NCBI RefSeq assembly: GCF_000152265.2
Contig: NC_021592.1
Location: 620,001 to 684,000, forward strand
Length of the DNA stretch: 64,000 nucleotides
Direction: 5' to 3'
DNA from: Ferroplasma acidarmanus Fer1
GTDB taxonomy: Archaea > Thermoplasmatota > Thermoplasmata > Thermoplasmatales > Thermoplasmataceae
The notes under the pieces were generated by a model. The model searched no databases and was not told where the DNA came from. It saw only the letters and a program-made list of their open reading frames with translations. Position numbers and translations under genes: made by a program. Position 1 is the stretch's first letter. Each line of letters starts with the position of its first letter. Positions 63,319-64,000 of the stretch are shown in pieces.

Positions 63319-64000
63319 ATGGGAATTTCATATCCAGTTTGGGATAGTGCAATGTTCGCGTATACAATTTCTGCGCATATCATTATAGTTGCCATCACAC
63401 TGGCAATGGCGCTGATGATAACCATTACCGAATATATAGCACTTAAACATAAAAATAAGTATTATGAGGCTCTGACCCATAAATTGAGTATAGCATTGGT
63501 AATAAATTTCGCTATTGGAACCGCTTCTGGAGTGTTTATGGCTGTGGAACTTATGCTATTCTGGCCAGTCTTCATGAAGCTGGTTGGTGCTGTAGCAATG
63601 CTGAGTTTCTATGCAGAGGTTTTTGCATTTCTTGTTGAGTCCGTTACCCTTATGGTATATGTTTACTTCTGGGATAATTTCAAAAACAGGTGGAACCACT
63701 GGCTGGTAAGCTGGGGAATTTTGATTGGAACAGGAGCATCTGCATGGCTTATCACCAATGTAAATGCATGGATGAATACCCCAACCGGGTCGTTTAACAT
63801 TGCAAAATACATGAGCAGCGGAGAAACTATTATAACAGGAGTTAACCCCTTAAAAGTTTTTTATGAGCCGTCAACAGGGGCAGAACTATTCCACATGTTT
63901 ATGGCAATGTATTTTGCGGGTTCTATGGCGCTTCTTGCATACTTCGCATATAAGTACCTGAAATCAAAGAATGAAAATGAAAAAATAATAGACAAATTAG
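63319..64000 (+). CDS. cydA: Cytochrome bd-type oxidase subunit I (partial, 3' end outside)
   Basis: 227 codons to the window edge from ATG 63319. Membrane protein with about six spans in view. An early His in ISAHIIIVAITLA matches the CydA heme b595/d axial ligand region; the FAIGTASGVFMAVELMLFWP segment is the conserved CydA motif 'G-x-x-S-G-x', and Met/Glu residues follow in SFYAEVFAFLVESVTLMVY (E in the proton/heme region). The quinol-binding Q-loop would be beyond the window. It uses quinol to reduce oxygen and stores proton motive force. The regulator divergent at 63.2 kb may control it. Confidence 0.88.
   Translation, partial: MGISYPVWDSAMFAYTISAHIIIVAITLAMALMITITEYIALKHKNKYYEALTHKLSIALVINFAIGTASGVFMAVELMLFWPVFMKLVGAVAMLSFYAEVFAFLVESVTLMVYVYFWDNFKNRWNHWLVSWGILIGTGASAWLITNVNAWMNTPTGSFNIAKYMSSGETIITGVNPLKVFYEPSTGAELFHMFMAMYFAGSMALLAYFAYKYLKSKNENEKIIDKL

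Noticed and set aside
1-64000. CRISPR array, rRNA, or replication origin
   Set aside because: No regularly spaced repeats, no rRNA-like segment, and no ORB-like repeat cluster next to a Cdc6 gene was seen on reading.

Overview
The window is AT-rich archaeal chromosome and looks like a member of the Thermoplasmatales, most probably Ferroplasma or a close relative. The evidence: a thermosome subunit, Alba, XPD helicase, archaeal ATP-dependent DNA ligase, RNase HII, a single-OB SSB and the tRNA-wybutosine enzyme Taw1; an intron in tRNA-Tyr; TATA boxes placed for leaderless transcripts; and a class II ribonucleotide reductase with an intein at a site I recall being occupied in Ferroplasma acidarmanus. 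The genus is inference; the archaeal assignment is firm.

Layout. 1-20.5 kb is mostly housekeeping: a truncated cation/H+ antiporter, an amidase, DNA ligase, SSB, XPD, a phosphate uptake pair (DUF47/PiT), Taw1, an ArsA-family ATPase with a GGPP synthase, Alba, an Lrp regulator, and two transporters (7.3 and 19.6 kb) whose 5' ends lack a usable in-frame start codon. 20.6-36.3 kb holds a B12-binding radical SAM protein, ornithine carbamoyltransferase, thioredoxin reductase, the thermosome, a double-length ThyX-family protein, chorismate synthase and a DUF2070/NAD-kinase-like pair. 36.3-40.4 kb is accessory: a decayed IS256/Mutator transposase, a hairpin-bounded IS605-like remnant, an unknown membrane protein, MGMT and a lone TnpB. 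40.4-49.8 kb carries ETF alpha/beta, the intein-bearing reductase, a folate one-carbon pair (cyclodeaminase, formate-THF ligase) and an MFS transporter.

49.8-58.6 kb is the most plastic part: a HEPN/MNT pair, two decayed transporters, two separate 'secreted protein + small membrane protein' cassettes with similar leaders, an acyl-CoA degradation operon (acyl-CoA dehydrogenase, thiolase-like protein lacking the catalytic cysteine, DUF35 Zn-ribbon/OB protein) and a complete IS481-like element. Traces of an old duplication remain: an intact MFS gene followed by a ghost of the DUF35 3' end at 49.75 kb, and the mirror image (MFS ghost next to intact DUF35) at 52.65 kb. 58.6-64 kb returns to a metallo-beta-lactamase hydrolase, a sugar-porter-like MFS, threonine ammonia-lyase, acylphosphatase, a Bat-type regulator and the start of a cytochrome bd oxidase gene.

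Functional links: the acyl-CoA dehydrogenase probably passes electrons to the ETF encoded 13 kb away; the folate pair feeds formyl/methenyl-THF pools; six tRNA genes are scattered singly or in a pair. No CRISPR array or rRNA was seen.
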